From Pararcticibacter amylolyticus (GTDB taxonomy: Bacteria > Bacteroidota > Bacteroidia > Sphingobacteriales > Sphingobacteriaceae): DNA of 61,456 nt. The stretch's first letter is position 1. Each line of letters starts with the position of its first letter. The stretch is taken from NCBI RefSeq assembly GCF_003130405.1, contig NZ_QEAS01000022.1, positions 37,178 to 98,633 of the forward strand, given 5' to 3'. The notes below the pieces were generated by a model, which did not search any database, was not told the origin of the DNA, and saw only the letters and a program-made list of their open reading frames with translations. Positions 17,053 through 25,511 of this stretch are shown in pieces. A program made the translations under genes and the position numbers.

Positions 17053-18111
17053 ATGATGCAGAAACAGTGCCGGGTAACGGCAGAACGCTGGGGAACGACG
17101 GATGGGCATGAGGTTTTTTTGTTCCGGCTCAGTAACGGGGACATTGACGTTGAAATAAGTAATTACGGAGCAACTGTTGTGAGCATAAACGTCCCTGACC
17201 GTTTAGGGATAAGGGATAACATTGTAGCCGGATTCAACAATTTAAAACCGTATCTTGGTGAGCACCCTTATCTCGGCTGTATAATAGGACGCTATGCAAA
17301 CCGCATTGCTTACGGGAGCTTTACTTTAGATTCGGTCAATTATTCCCTCGTAAAGAATGACGGCCTTAATCATCTGCACGGCGGATCCTGTGGCTTCAAC
17401 CGGAAAGTCTGGCAGGAGGAAAAACGTATTCAGACAGATACTGAAGCTGGTATAGAGTTAAGCTACCTGAGCGCTGATGGCGAGGAAGGATATCCCGGTA
17501 ACCTCAAGGTGAAAGTTCGTTACATTCTCAGTATCAGTAATAAGCTCCATATTCAATATGAGGCCTTTACGGATAAGCGGACTGTTTTTAACCCTACTAA
17601 TCATTCTTATTTTAATCTCACCGCATTTCAGGAACCAACGATTCACAACCACTTCCTCCAGGTTTACGCCGACTCTTATACCGTGAAGAACGAAAATAAT
17701 GTTCCTTCCGGGGAATTTGCACCTGTAGAAGGAACGGCACTTGATTTCAGGGAGCCGAAAAGGCTTGGAACTGATATTCTGAAAATGGCTGCAGACCGGG
17801 GATACGATCATAACTTCGTGATCAGAAAGGGGGGGGACCTTCCTTCTCCCGCAGCTCTCCTGTATGATGAGCATTCGGGAAGGGGACTGAAGGTTTATAC
17901 TGACCGGCCGGGGATGCAGCTTTATACATCTAATTGGTGGGACGGAACGCTTACAGGGAGCCAGGGCGTGTGCTATGAAAAGCATGGTGCTGTGGCACTC
18001 GAAACGCAATCTTTCCCCGATTCTCCGAACCATTCTCATTTTCCTTCCACGGTGCTGAGTCCCGGAGAAGTGTACCAAAGCGAAACCATCTATGAATTTT
18101 ATGTCAGATAA
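17053..18111 (+). CDS. galM: Aldose 1-epimerase (galactose mutarotase)
   Basis: A 352-residue mutarotase interconverting alpha and beta anomers of galactose and other aldoses, the entry step for the Leloir pathway. Expected active-site segments are present: NHLHGGSCGFNRKVW, TNHSYFNL (catalytic His), GYDHNFVI (Asp) and ALETQSFPDSPNH (catalytic Glu). No signal peptide is evident, so it is probably cytoplasmic. The gene lies between the sugar porter (21 bases) and cutC, whose start overlaps its end. Context supports galactose handling. Confidence 0.93.
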   Translation: MMQKQCRVTAERWGTTDGHEVFLFRLSNGDIDVEISNYGATVVSINVPDRLGIRDNIVAGFNNLKPYLGEHPYLGCIIGRYANRIAYGSFTLDSVNYSLVKNDGLNHLHGGSCGFNRKVWQEEKRIQTDTEAGIELSYLSADGEEGYPGNLKVKVRYILSISNKLHIQYEAFTDKRTVFNPTNHSYFNLTAFQEPTIHNHFLQVYADSYTVKNENNVPSGEFAPVEGTALDFREPKRLGTDILKMAADRGYDHNFVIRKGGDLPSPAALLYDEHSGRGLKVYTDRPGMQLYTSNWWDGTLTGSQGVCYEKHGAVALETQSFPDSPNHSHFPSTVLSPGEVYQSETIYEFYVR

Positions 18112-18826
18112 AGCTATTCTTGAAGTTTGTGCATTTAACATTCAATCCTGTCTTATTGCTGAACGTGCAGGTGCAGCGAGGGTTGAACTTTGTGATAATC
18201 CTTTGGAAGGCGGAACAACACCCGGGTATGGTACTTTGAAGCAGGTGAGGGACAAGCTCTCCATAAAGCTTTATCCAATCCTGAGACCGCGTTCAGGAAA
18301 TTACTTTTATGATGCAGATGAGTATGAAATCATCCGGAAAGATATTGAACTGTGCAAACAGATAGGATGTGACGGCATTAGTGTGGGAGCTGCCACCATA
18401 AATGCTGAAATAGACACTGAATGGCTGAAGCGGCTGGTGGACTGGGCGGGGCCGATGGGTGTAACATGCAATCGCGTGTTCGACGGAACTCCCGACCCCT
18501 TCAAAGCCCTCGAAGACGTGATCGCCTGTGGTTGTGAAAGGATCCTTACCTCCGGTCAGGAAAGTTCTGCGCCTGAAGGAATTGGATTGATAGCGCGGCT
18601 AATAAGGGAAGCCGGAGACAGTATTATTATAATGCCGGGTGCGGGCGTTAAATCATCTAATATTGAAGATCTGAAAAAACAAACCGGGGCGAAGGAATTT
18701 CATGCGTCGGCAAGAAAAATAGCCGGGAATCCCCTGAGCTATATTAATACAAAAGTAAGTGATTACGGAAATGTATATATCGCGGACGAAGATGAAGTTC
18801 GTTTGCTTGTGCAAAGGATTTCCTGA
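18101..18826 (+). CDS. cutC: CutC family protein (copper homeostasis protein CutC)
   Basis: A 242-codon frame encoding the CutC TIM barrel. It begins MSDKAILEVCAFNIQSC, with the family sequences AERAGAARVELCDNPLEGG and LRPRSGNYFYDADEYEII, and ends with EFHASARK and an aspartate/glutamate-rich tail. An alternative ATG lies nine bases upstream at 18092; both overlap the end of galM (stop at 18109-18111), so translation is probably coupled. The family was named for copper tolerance in E. coli, but that role is disputed. Its place inside a galactoside operon suggests a sugar-related role; this is inference. It is not the choline lyase of the same name. Confidence 0.9.
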   Translation: MSDKAILEVCAFNIQSCLIAERAGAARVELCDNPLEGGTTPGYGTLKQVRDKLSIKLYPILRPRSGNYFYDADEYEIIRKDIELCKQIGCDGISVGAATINAEIDTEWLKRLVDWAGPMGVTCNRVFDGTPDPFKALEDVIACGCERILTSGQESSAPEGIGLIARLIREAGDSIIIMPGAGVKSSNIEDLKKQTGAKEFHASARKIAGNPLSYINTKVSDYGNVYIADEDEVRLLVQRIS

Positions 18827-18830
18827 ATTA

Positions 18831-21074
18831 ATGAATGAACTAAATATGTTTTTTATGATGCCATCTGCTATCACCCGTTTTTTTTCAAGACCCATCAGTA
18901 TGTTACTCACCCTGTTCCTGGTGGGGGGCGCTGTTTTTCCGGTGTATTCTCAAAAAATAATAATCCCGGTTTATTCAAAATCAAATGCGCTCATATTACA
19001 GGTTGAAGATAGCAAGGATCTCAATATGGCTTATTTTGGAGAAAAATTGTCAGATGAGAACGAGTATAAGAATATCAGCCGTGTCTACCGCCCTGCTGAG
19101 GATTATTCCTCTATGCTGGCGTCTGCTTACACTGCTTCCGGTACGCGAAATCTTGCCGAACCGGCTATCAGTGTAACTCATGCAGATGGCAATAATGGTC
19201 TTCATTTATTATACGAAAGTCATAAACAGGAGAAGATCGATGAGAATGTCTCTCTGACAACCATTGTCCTAAAGGATCCTGTTTATCCCTTCTGGGTGAC
19301 TCTCTATTATAAAGCTTATGTGAATGAGGATGTGATAGAGCAATGGAGCAGTATCAGACATAAAGAAAAGAAAAGCGTTACACTTGGAAAATTTGCCTCT
19401 GCCAATCTCCTCATGAGGGGCAGCGCTTACTGGCTGAGACAGTATCATGGAGACTGGGCGCGGGAAATGCAGCCGGAGGAAAGCCGGCTCACACATGGAA
19501 TAAAAGTTCTGGATTCAAAGCTTGGTACCAGGGCCAATTTGTTTCAGCCTCCTTTGTTTATGGTGTCTCTTGACAAGCCTGCCACAGAGGACGAGGGGAA
19601 AGTACTGTTTGCATCCCTTTCATGGACTGGGAACTTCCGGGTAGATCTCGAAGTGGATCATCAGGATAACCTTCGTATTATTGCGGGCGTCAGCAATTTT
19701 GCCTCGGCCTACTCTCTTAAGCCCGGTGAAGAATTCAGCACCCCGGCTTTTTTGTATACCCTTTCTAACAGTGGCAAGGGGCTAGCCAGCCGTAATCTGC
19801 ACGATTGGGCAAGAAATTACAAACTTGTGGATGGAAAAGGAACACGTCTGACGCTTTTGAACAATTGGGAAGCAACCTATTTTGATTTTAACGAAAGTAA
19901 GCTGTCTGCCTTATTAAAAGATACTAAAAAGCTGGGAGTCGATTTGTTCCTTCTCGACGATGGCTGGTTTGCAAACAAATATCCCCGGAATGATGACCAT
20001 GCAGGGCTCGGCGATTGGCAGGAAAACAAACAGAAACTTCCTAACGGGATCAGCTATCTGGTGAAAGAGGCGGATGCAAATGGTGTAAAGTTCGGTATCT
20101 GGATAGAACCGGAAATGGTGAATCCGAAAAGCGAGTTGTACGAAAAGCACCCAGATTGGGTAATCCGCCAGCCCGGCCGGGACGAGCATTATTTCAGGAA
20201 TCAGCTGGTACTGGATTTAAGTAATCCTAAGGTTCAGGATTTCGTATTCGGGATTGTGGATGGGCTGCTTTCTAAAAATCCGGAACTGGCTTATATAAAA
20301 TGGGATTGCAATGCTGTTATTTACAATGCTCATTCATCTTATCTTCAAAATCAGTCGCATCTCTACATAGAGTATGTCAGGGGCTTGTATAAAGTCCTTC
20401 AGAGAATACGGGCAAAATATGCTTCTATTCCGATGATGCTATGTTCCGGAGGCGGTGGAAGGGTGGATTACGGAGCCCTGCAATACTTTACGGAGTATTG
20501 GCCGAGTGATAATACTGATCCTCTCGAGCGCATCTTTATGCAGTGGGAATATTCCTATTTCTTTCCCGCTATCGCCTCTGCCAATCATGTAACGGACTGG
20601 GGAAAGCAACCTGTTAAATTCCGAACTGATGTGGCTATGATGGGTAAGCTGGGTTTTGATATAGTGATAAGCAAGCTGGATCCAAAAGATCTGACCTTCT
20701 GCCAGCAAGCGGTAAAGACATACGATTCTGTTAAAGATATTATCTGGCAGGGTGATCAGTACCGTTTGACAAACCCGTTAACTGATGACGTAGCATCTGT
20801 TTTCTATCTGGATAAAGCAAAATCAGCAGGAGTGATCTTTAACTATCTCGTCAATAATCGTTACGGAGCCGGAAGCGCCGTGCCGATCAGGTTGAAGGGG
20901 CTGGATCCATCGAAGAAATACCGGTTGGAAGAAATAAATCTTTATCCCGGAACAAGATCTGCTTTAAATCCGGGCACTATCTATACGAGTGATTTTTTGA
21001 TGAAAATAGGCTTCAATCCGGCGGTAAAGTCTGGAAGAAATAGCGTAGTAGTAAAGATAACAGAAGTCAGATAG
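18831..21074 (+). CDS. GH36 alpha-galactosidase, exported
   Basis: A 747-residue alpha-galactosidase of GH36 type that removes terminal alpha-1,6-linked galactose. The start at 18831 lies 4 bases after the cutC stop; an ATG at 18846 is also possible. A hydrophobic signal (PISMLLTLFLVGGAVFPVYSQ) indicates export to the periplasm. Catalytic-domain motifs are LLDDGWF, FGIWIEPEMVNP, AYIKWDCN with the nucleophile at about D492, CSGGGGRVDYG, and WPSDNTDPLER with the acid/base at about D560. It closes the operon and its stop codon lies inside a long palindrome. Its role is consistent with the sugar porter and mutarotase upstream. Confidence 0.94.
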   Translation: MNELNMFFMMPSAITRFFSRPISMLLTLFLVGGAVFPVYSQKIIIPVYSKSNALILQVEDSKDLNMAYFGEKLSDENEYKNISRVYRPAEDYSSMLASAYTASGTRNLAEPAISVTHADGNNGLHLLYESHKQEKIDENVSLTTIVLKDPVYPFWVTLYYKAYVNEDVIEQWSSIRHKEKKSVTLGKFASANLLMRGSAYWLRQYHGDWAREMQPEESRLTHGIKVLDSKLGTRANLFQPPLFMVSLDKPATEDEGKVLFASLSWTGNFRVDLEVDHQDNLRIIAGVSNFASAYSLKPGEEFSTPAFLYTLSNSGKGLASRNLHDWARNYKLVDGKGTRLTLLNNWEATYFDFNESKLSALLKDTKKLGVDLFLLDDGWFANKYPRNDDHAGLGDWQENKQKLPNGISYLVKEADANGVKFGIWIEPEMVNPKSELYEKHPDWVIRQPGRDEHYFRNQLVLDLSNPKVQDFVFGIVDGLLSKNPELAYIKWDCNAVIYNAHSSYLQNQSHLYIEYVRGLYKVLQRIRAKYASIPMMLCSGGGGRVDYGALQYFTEYWPSDNTDPLERIFMQWEYSYFFPAIASANHVTDWGKQPVKFRTDVAMMGKLGFDIVISKLDPKDLTFCQQAVKTYDSVKDIIWQGDQYRLTNPLTDDVASVFYLDKAKSAGVIFNYLVNNRYGAGSAVPIRLKGLDPSKKYRLEEINLYPGTRSALNPGTIYTSDFLMKIGFNPAVKSGRNSVVVKITEVR

Positions 21075-21114
21075 TTTAAAGGGCAGCCGGTCGGCTGCCC
21101 TTTAAACTATCTGA
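21067..21114. terminator. 22-bp palindrome, probable bidirectional terminator
   Basis: A perfect inverted repeat with arms 21067-21088 and 21093-21114 and a 4-base loop. The core is TTTAAAGGGCAGCC. It includes the TAG stop of the GH36 gene at 21072-21074 and lies between convergent genes (the YtxH stop is at 21126). A/T-rich arms flank a GC core, so it can work in both directions, although neither side has a long T-run. Confidence 0.7.
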
Positions 21115-21125
21115 TCAAAGTCTGT

Positions 21126-21464
21126 TTATGCCTGAGTTGAGGAAGAGCTTGCACTGTCTCCACCCGCGCTGATTTTAGATTTTACGCTGCTGACTGCCTG
21201 ATCCTTCAGGTCTGAAAGATCATCAGCTTTAGCCTGGAATCCTTCTTTCACTGCCTGTACCTTGTCTTTCAATGAGCCGGCAAGATCCTTTGCTTTGTCT
21301 GAGATCTGGCTTCTCGTTTCAGCACCGCTGTCAGGAGCAAACAGAATTCCGATAGCAGCACCAATAGCTACACCGGCAACAAGAGCGGCAATTATTGCGG
21401 ATGTATCATTACTTCTACTTTTGTGCAGCCCGCTGGGCAAATACTTCTTGTAGTTCATATTCAT
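21126..21464 (-). CDS. YtxH domain-containing small membrane protein
   Basis: A 112-residue protein. Residues about 20-42 form one membrane segment rich in Ala and Gly (AALVAGVAIGAAIGILFAP), followed by the YtxH signature DSGAETRSQISDKAKDL and an amphipathic, charged coiled-coil-like helix, with a Ser-rich tail. Proteins of this kind are often linked to general stress responses in Bacteroidota. An alternative ATG two codons in would shorten it slightly. It is unrelated to the flanking sugar loci and appears to be a separate unit, convergent with the GH36 gene. Confidence 0.82.
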   Translation of the reverse strand: MNMNYKKYLPSGLHKSRSNDTSAIIAALVAGVAIGAAIGILFAPDSGAETRSQISDKAKDLAGSLKDKVQAVKEGFQAKADDLSDLKDQAVSSVKSKISAGGDSASSSSTQA

Positions 21465-21517
21465 AGCTTTTTATGTCTATGTAACATCGTAACACTCATT
21501 GTGTTTAGAATAAATCA

Positions 21518-22411
21518 TTAATTCCTTTTTTCTGTCATTTTGTATACCCTCACATAATCTACCTCCATGCTCTTCGGAAAGATGCTGTCGTCTACGCCCT
21601 GCTGGCCGCCCCAGTTGCCTCCAACGGCAATATTGAGCAGTAGATGGAATTTCTTGTCGAAGGGCCAGGTAGAGTACCCCTTTTCGCCATTGGCGTATTC
21701 GAAAATAAGATCGTTGTCGATATACCCCTGGATACCCTTGGGCGTCCAGTCCAGTCTGTACAGATGAAAGTCCGTGGTAGCTGTACCGATTACCTTCGAA
21801 TTGCCCTTCTGTGTGTTGCTTGCACCATTATAAGCTTCGTTATGGATAGTAACATGAACGCGGTTCTGATCGAAACCAACATGCTCCATAATATCTATTT
21901 CCCCCGACTTTGGCCACCCGCCATAGGCATTCTCTGTGGGAAGCATCCAGATGGCAGGCCAGGTACCCCGCCCGCCCGGAATTTTAGCTTTTATTTCAAA
22001 TCTGCCGTAAAGAAAGTCCCCCTTTCCTTTAGTTACCAGGCGTGCAGTTGTATAATTCTTTCCTTCGTATTGTTCTTTTATGGCTGTTATCGTTAAAACT
22101 CCGTTCGCTACGCTGGCATTGTTTGCCCGGTCAGTGTAAAATTGCAGTTCGTTGTTACCCCACCCGGAGCCGCCAATATCATATCCCCATTTAGAAGCAT
22201 CGGGCTTTCCTGAGTAGTCAAATTCGTCAGCCCAGACAGGGCTTGCTTCAAAGGCATATTCGATGGTTCCGCCTTTGCCCGGATCAACGGGATCCTGTGG
22301 CAGTGGTTTCATTTCGTCCTTTCCCGAGCAGCCGGTCATCAGGAATATGCAGAGATTAGCAATCAGAGTGAATGTCATTTTGTGCGGTATTTTTAAATCT
22401 TCGTGAAACAT
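21518..22411 (-). CDS. GH16 family endo-beta-glucanase, lipoprotein
   Basis: A 297-residue lipoprotein with a GH16 catalytic domain, a jelly-roll fold that cuts beta-1,3 or mixed-linkage glucans. The lipobox LMTGC gives Cys28; a start at codon 12 would also give a good signal. The mature domain opens with PVWADEFDYSGKPDASKWGY, and the active site GEIDIMEHVGF holds the nucleophile E171, D173 and acid/base E176. The extra Met between Asp and Glu (ExDxxE) is typical of the laminarinase branch. The lipoprotein anchor suggests a surface enzyme that supplies the adjacent SusC/SusD. A terminator-like hairpin separates it from the upstream PKD gene, so it may be expressed at a lower level or from its own promoter. 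Confidence 0.92.
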   Translation of the reverse strand: MFHEDLKIPHKMTFTLIANLCIFLMTGCSGKDEMKPLPQDPVDPGKGGTIEYAFEASPVWADEFDYSGKPDASKWGYDIGGSGWGNNELQFYTDRANNASVANGVLTITAIKEQYEGKNYTTARLVTKGKGDFLYGRFEIKAKIPGGRGTWPAIWMLPTENAYGGWPKSGEIDIMEHVGFDQNRVHVTIHNEAYNGASNTQKGNSKVIGTATTDFHLYRLDWTPKGIQGYIDNDLIFEYANGEKGYSTWPFDKKFHLLLNIAVGGNWGGQQGVDDSIFPKSMEVDYVRVYKMTEKRN

Positions 22412-22458
22412 AATTTTAATCTTTAGAATAGATGATCATTCAATCAGATAAAAAATAA

Positions 22459-22485
22459 TAAACCGGAACCCCGGGTTCCGGTTTA
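22459..22485 (-). terminator. Rho-independent terminator after the PKD lipoprotein gene
   Basis: On the minus strand an 11-bp stem (TAAACCGGAAC paired with GTTCCGGTTTA) closes a five-base loop, starting just after the PKD gene stop at 22492. It is followed by a TTATTTTTTAT tract. This looks like a classical terminator for the SusC-SusD-PKD message. Confidence 0.7.
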
Positions 22486-22491
22486 CCTGAT

Positions 22492-23874
22492 CTATTTTTT
22501 CAGTTCAAAATCATCCATGTAAAAGATACCCGGATACGGATGTCCTTCACCCCCGATCTGGAGGACGATCTTGTCGTATTTAGTCACCGTGGATATTGCC
22601 GAGAAATCAAACTCTACTTCCACCCACTGGTTATAAGTGCTGATAGGTTTAACGATCTCGTACTGCGTTTGCCAGGCGTTGCCACCCTCCAGTGAATTCT
22701 GAAGCTTCAGGGCGATCTGCGGTTTTACTTCAGAATAGTTATTATAGCCGGGCAGGAGTACCTTTACGGTAAATTTGTTCCGCTGGCTCAAGTCCATGCG
22801 ATAATCCAGGGTTACCTGCAGATTTCCGTACTGGAAGTCATTTCCGGCTTTCCTGATATATCGGGCAACTTTAGGGGAAGCATTGACGCTCAGAGGACCG
22901 GGATTGTCGAAATTCGGTGTGAAGTCAATATTCTCCGCAACCCATTTTACTTTACCCGTGCCGTCAAAGTGATCTGTAATGTCAAGCGCCTTGGATGGCT
23001 TCTCCACAACAGGCCTGGAGTATCCTTTCGGAACCAGCCTCAGCCACCAGGCGTTTGCAGGAGTTGCCTGGTCGGCAACCTTCAGATAAAGCTCGTTTTC
23101 CGAAAGTGCCAGGACCTGATATTTGGAAACCCCGGTATAGTAAGCAATAAATCCTCCCCCCGAAATGCTGAGGTATTTCTTTCCGTTCTCTTCCGACATA
23201 CTCCATTTCATATTGGTAGGAGGGGTATAGCTCATGGTATAATCCGATCCTTTGGTTCCTCCAAGCCCGGCAGCGTTAGCTCCGTTGACGAAAGTGGTCC
23301 CATGATTATTGTAAATATACTCGAAATTATTGTTCAGGTTGAAAACCATTTCATCATCATACATCCCTTCACTCGCTTTCTCATTTGCCCCTGCCGTCCA
23401 CCATTCAGGAGTAAGCGCTTCGATAGGGCCAACTCCCATGTGTCCGGGATAATCCTTCTCGATCACCCATGTCTTGCCCGTTTGGTTCTTTGCTCCTCCG
23501 GTAAGTAAATTGTATTCCGGAACATCCAGCATCTCCGACTTTGTATTGGCGATGTGAACCACCTGGGAGGCGCTGGCGTATCCTCCGCTCGTAAAAACGG
23601 TCAGGGTAACAGTATAGTCGCCGGCAGTGGCAAATCGACCGGTTGCTGTTTGTCCGTTTTCTTTTTGTCCGTTTCCGAAATCCCAGTTGGCACGGCCCAC
23701 ACCAGGGGTTTCGTTCGAAAATATAAGTATATTTTCGTTGTCCTCCGAAGGCTTAAAAGAGAATTTTACTATGTCTGAAACCGGGGCCGCTCCCAGTTCC
23801 GGATCTTCCTGTTTACATCCCGCCCAGCTTACTACCGAAATGAGCAGGATAAATATATAATGAAGTCTTTTCAT
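22492..23874 (-). CDS. PKD-domain surface lipoprotein, probable glycan-binding protein
   Basis: A 460-residue lipoprotein. I chose the ATG at 23872-23874 because it gives the signal MKRLHYIFILLISVVSWAGC with lipobox Cys20 and has an AGAG upstream; the longer frame would overlap the SusD stop region. Residues about 35-110 form a PKD domain (NWDFGNGQKENG, AGDYTVTLTVFTSGG). The remainder looks like two beta-rich domains, with WVIEKDYPGHMGVGP and a C-terminal FDFSAISTVTKYDKIVLQIG resembling carbohydrate-binding modules. It is third in the SusC-SusD operon, the usual place of SusE/F-like surface glycan-binding proteins; with GH16 the ligand is probably a beta-1,3-glucan. Confidence 0.85.
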   Translation of the reverse strand: MKRLHYIFILLISVVSWAGCKQEDPELGAAPVSDIVKFSFKPSEDNENILIFSNETPGVGRANWDFGNGQKENGQTATGRFATAGDYTVTLTVFTSGGYASASQVVHIANTKSEMLDVPEYNLLTGGAKNQTGKTWVIEKDYPGHMGVGPIEALTPEWWTAGANEKASEGMYDDEMVFNLNNNFEYIYNNHGTTFVNGANAAGLGGTKGSDYTMSYTPPTNMKWSMSEENGKKYLSISGGGFIAYYTGVSKYQVLALSENELYLKVADQATPANAWWLRLVPKGYSRPVVEKPSKALDITDHFDGTGKVKWVAENIDFTPNFDNPGPLSVNASPKVARYIRKAGNDFQYGNLQVTLDYRMDLSQRNKFTVKVLLPGYNNYSEVKPQIALKLQNSLEGGNAWQTQYEIVKPISTYNQWVEVEFDFSAISTVTKYDKIVLQIGGEGHPYPGIFYMDDFELKK

Positions 23875-23891
23875 CTTGATCTCTTTAAATA

Positions 23892-25469
23892 TTAATAACC
23901 AGTATTCTGATGCAGGCTCGTACAAAGGTCGAGTTCTGATTGCGGGATAGGGAAGAATCCTTTGGCGGCGGTGTTGAATTTGATGTTGAAATCAACAGCA
24001 TCGCCGACATAATGAGGCCCTCTGATGTTCTGGATCGTAATAGCCTGATCTGCTACGGTCACCCCTCTTCTGAGCAGGTCCCAGTACCGTTGTCCTTCCA
24101 ATGCCAGTTCAGTCCTTCTTTCCTTGTAGATATTATCCAGCGAAACCACTTTTTCGGGGAGGTCTACCCGGTCTCTCACCCTGTTAAAATAGGTCTGTGC
24201 ATTTCCCGCGCCCGTGCCCAGATCGAGCTCCGCAGCCATGAGCAGCACATCAGCAAAACGGATATCCCGGTAATTATTCCCCCAGTTTAATTCGTATGTG
24301 CCGGTAGCAGGGGCATATTCTTTTGAAGTAGAATATTTTTTGCTGAAATACCCCGTATGCTGATATCCGGGAGTCACGGTGCCGGTAAGATCAGTTTCCT
24401 CAACCAGGATTGTCGCTTCCCTCCTTGGATCATTGGCTTCGAAAGCATCTGCAAGGGACTGGGTAACGGGAGCAAAGCTCCAGCCGGTTGTATAATTGGG
24501 ATCATTACTTATCCTGGGACCCTGCATCAGCGGCTGCATGTTCCCTTCTCCGCCCTGGATATAGTTCCAGTCATACCAGGGGTTCAGGTCGGAATAGGAG
24601 ATTTCCCACACCGATTCCTTGCTGAATTCACTGGCTTTTTTGAAGATGTCGGCATAATTTTCTAACAGGTCGTGACCGCTGCTGGTGATGATATCTGTCA
24701 GGTGGCTAAGTGCCCGTTGTTTATCTACTGTAACTGTTCCTGCCTGAAGATCTTTCTTATAGACGCCGTTGTAGAACAGGAATGTTCTTGCCAGTAAGGC
24801 TTTCGCAGCCCATTTAGTTGCTCTTCCTTGGTTTTGGCTCAGTGTTTTGGCCGGAAGATCCGCAATCGCTTCTTCCAGGTCCGTAGCTATCTGGTTGTAA
24901 ACGGCTTCCGGCGTAGCTTGCGTGGCACATCCGTCACTTGCCTGTGTGGGTTCAAGCAGCAATGGGACGTTTTCATAAAAGCGTACCAGGTCGAAGTAGA
25001 AATAGGCTCTAAGGAATTTTACCTGGGCGGTGACCGATTTTTTGAAATCGTCGCTCACAGCGGCCGCAGGAAGTTTTTTCAGCAGGAGGTTGGCCCGGTA
25101 GATACCTGTAAAGTGATTCCCCCAGTGCACTGCCAGGTCTGAATTGGTTGGCAGGATATTTTGCTGATCGACAGAGATCATATTCGGCGAATCTGAACGG
25201 TTTCCTCCTCCGGCAAAAGAATCATCCGAGGCAATATCGCTTAAAAGGGGACTGGGGCTGAACCCTCCGCCACCTGCATTCGTATGCCATTGAAGAGCGT
25301 CATATACACTTGTGAGCGCTTCGTTTATATCACTTTCTGTCTTGTAAAAGTTTTGTTCAACCCTGGTATCCAGCGGAGACAGTTCCAGGAAATCCTTACA
25401 GGAGGATAGTCCCAGCAGACCCGCAGTGATTAAGGCTGTTCCTGTTATATTTCTGATGATCGTTTTCAT
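23892..25469 (-). CDS. SusD/RagB-family surface glycan-binding lipoprotein
   Basis: A 525-residue SusD homologue. The lipoprotein signal ends in the lipobox LSSC, followed by KDFLELSPLDTRVEQNFYKT. Helical core motifs include FLRAYFYFDLVRFYENVPL and RATKWAAKALLARTFLFYNG. The C-terminus has RDIRFADVLLMAAELDLGTG, ERRTELALEGQRYWDLLRRG and KGFFPIPQSELDLC, the standard SusD signature. It lies 42 bases downstream of its SusC partner and belongs to the GH16 (beta-glucan-type) locus. Confidence 0.95.
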   Translation of the reverse strand: MKTIIRNITGTALITAGLLGLSSCKDFLELSPLDTRVEQNFYKTESDINEALTSVYDALQWHTNAGGGGFSPSPLLSDIASDDSFAGGGNRSDSPNMISVDQQNILPTNSDLAVHWGNHFTGIYRANLLLKKLPAAAVSDDFKKSVTAQVKFLRAYFYFDLVRFYENVPLLLEPTQASDGCATQATPEAVYNQIATDLEEAIADLPAKTLSQNQGRATKWAAKALLARTFLFYNGVYKKDLQAGTVTVDKQRALSHLTDIITSSGHDLLENYADIFKKASEFSKESVWEISYSDLNPWYDWNYIQGGEGNMQPLMQGPRISNDPNYTTGWSFAPVTQSLADAFEANDPRREATILVEETDLTGTVTPGYQHTGYFSKKYSTSKEYAPATGTYELNWGNNYRDIRFADVLLMAAELDLGTGAGNAQTYFNRVRDRVDLPEKVVSLDNIYKERRTELALEGQRYWDLLRRGVTVADQAITIQNIRGPHYVGDAVDFNIKFNTAAKGFFPIPQSELDLCTSLHQNTGY

Positions 25470-25511
25470 TCGAGTAATTATAAGTAAGCTAATTAGTTGT
25501 TTCCGGCCTGT

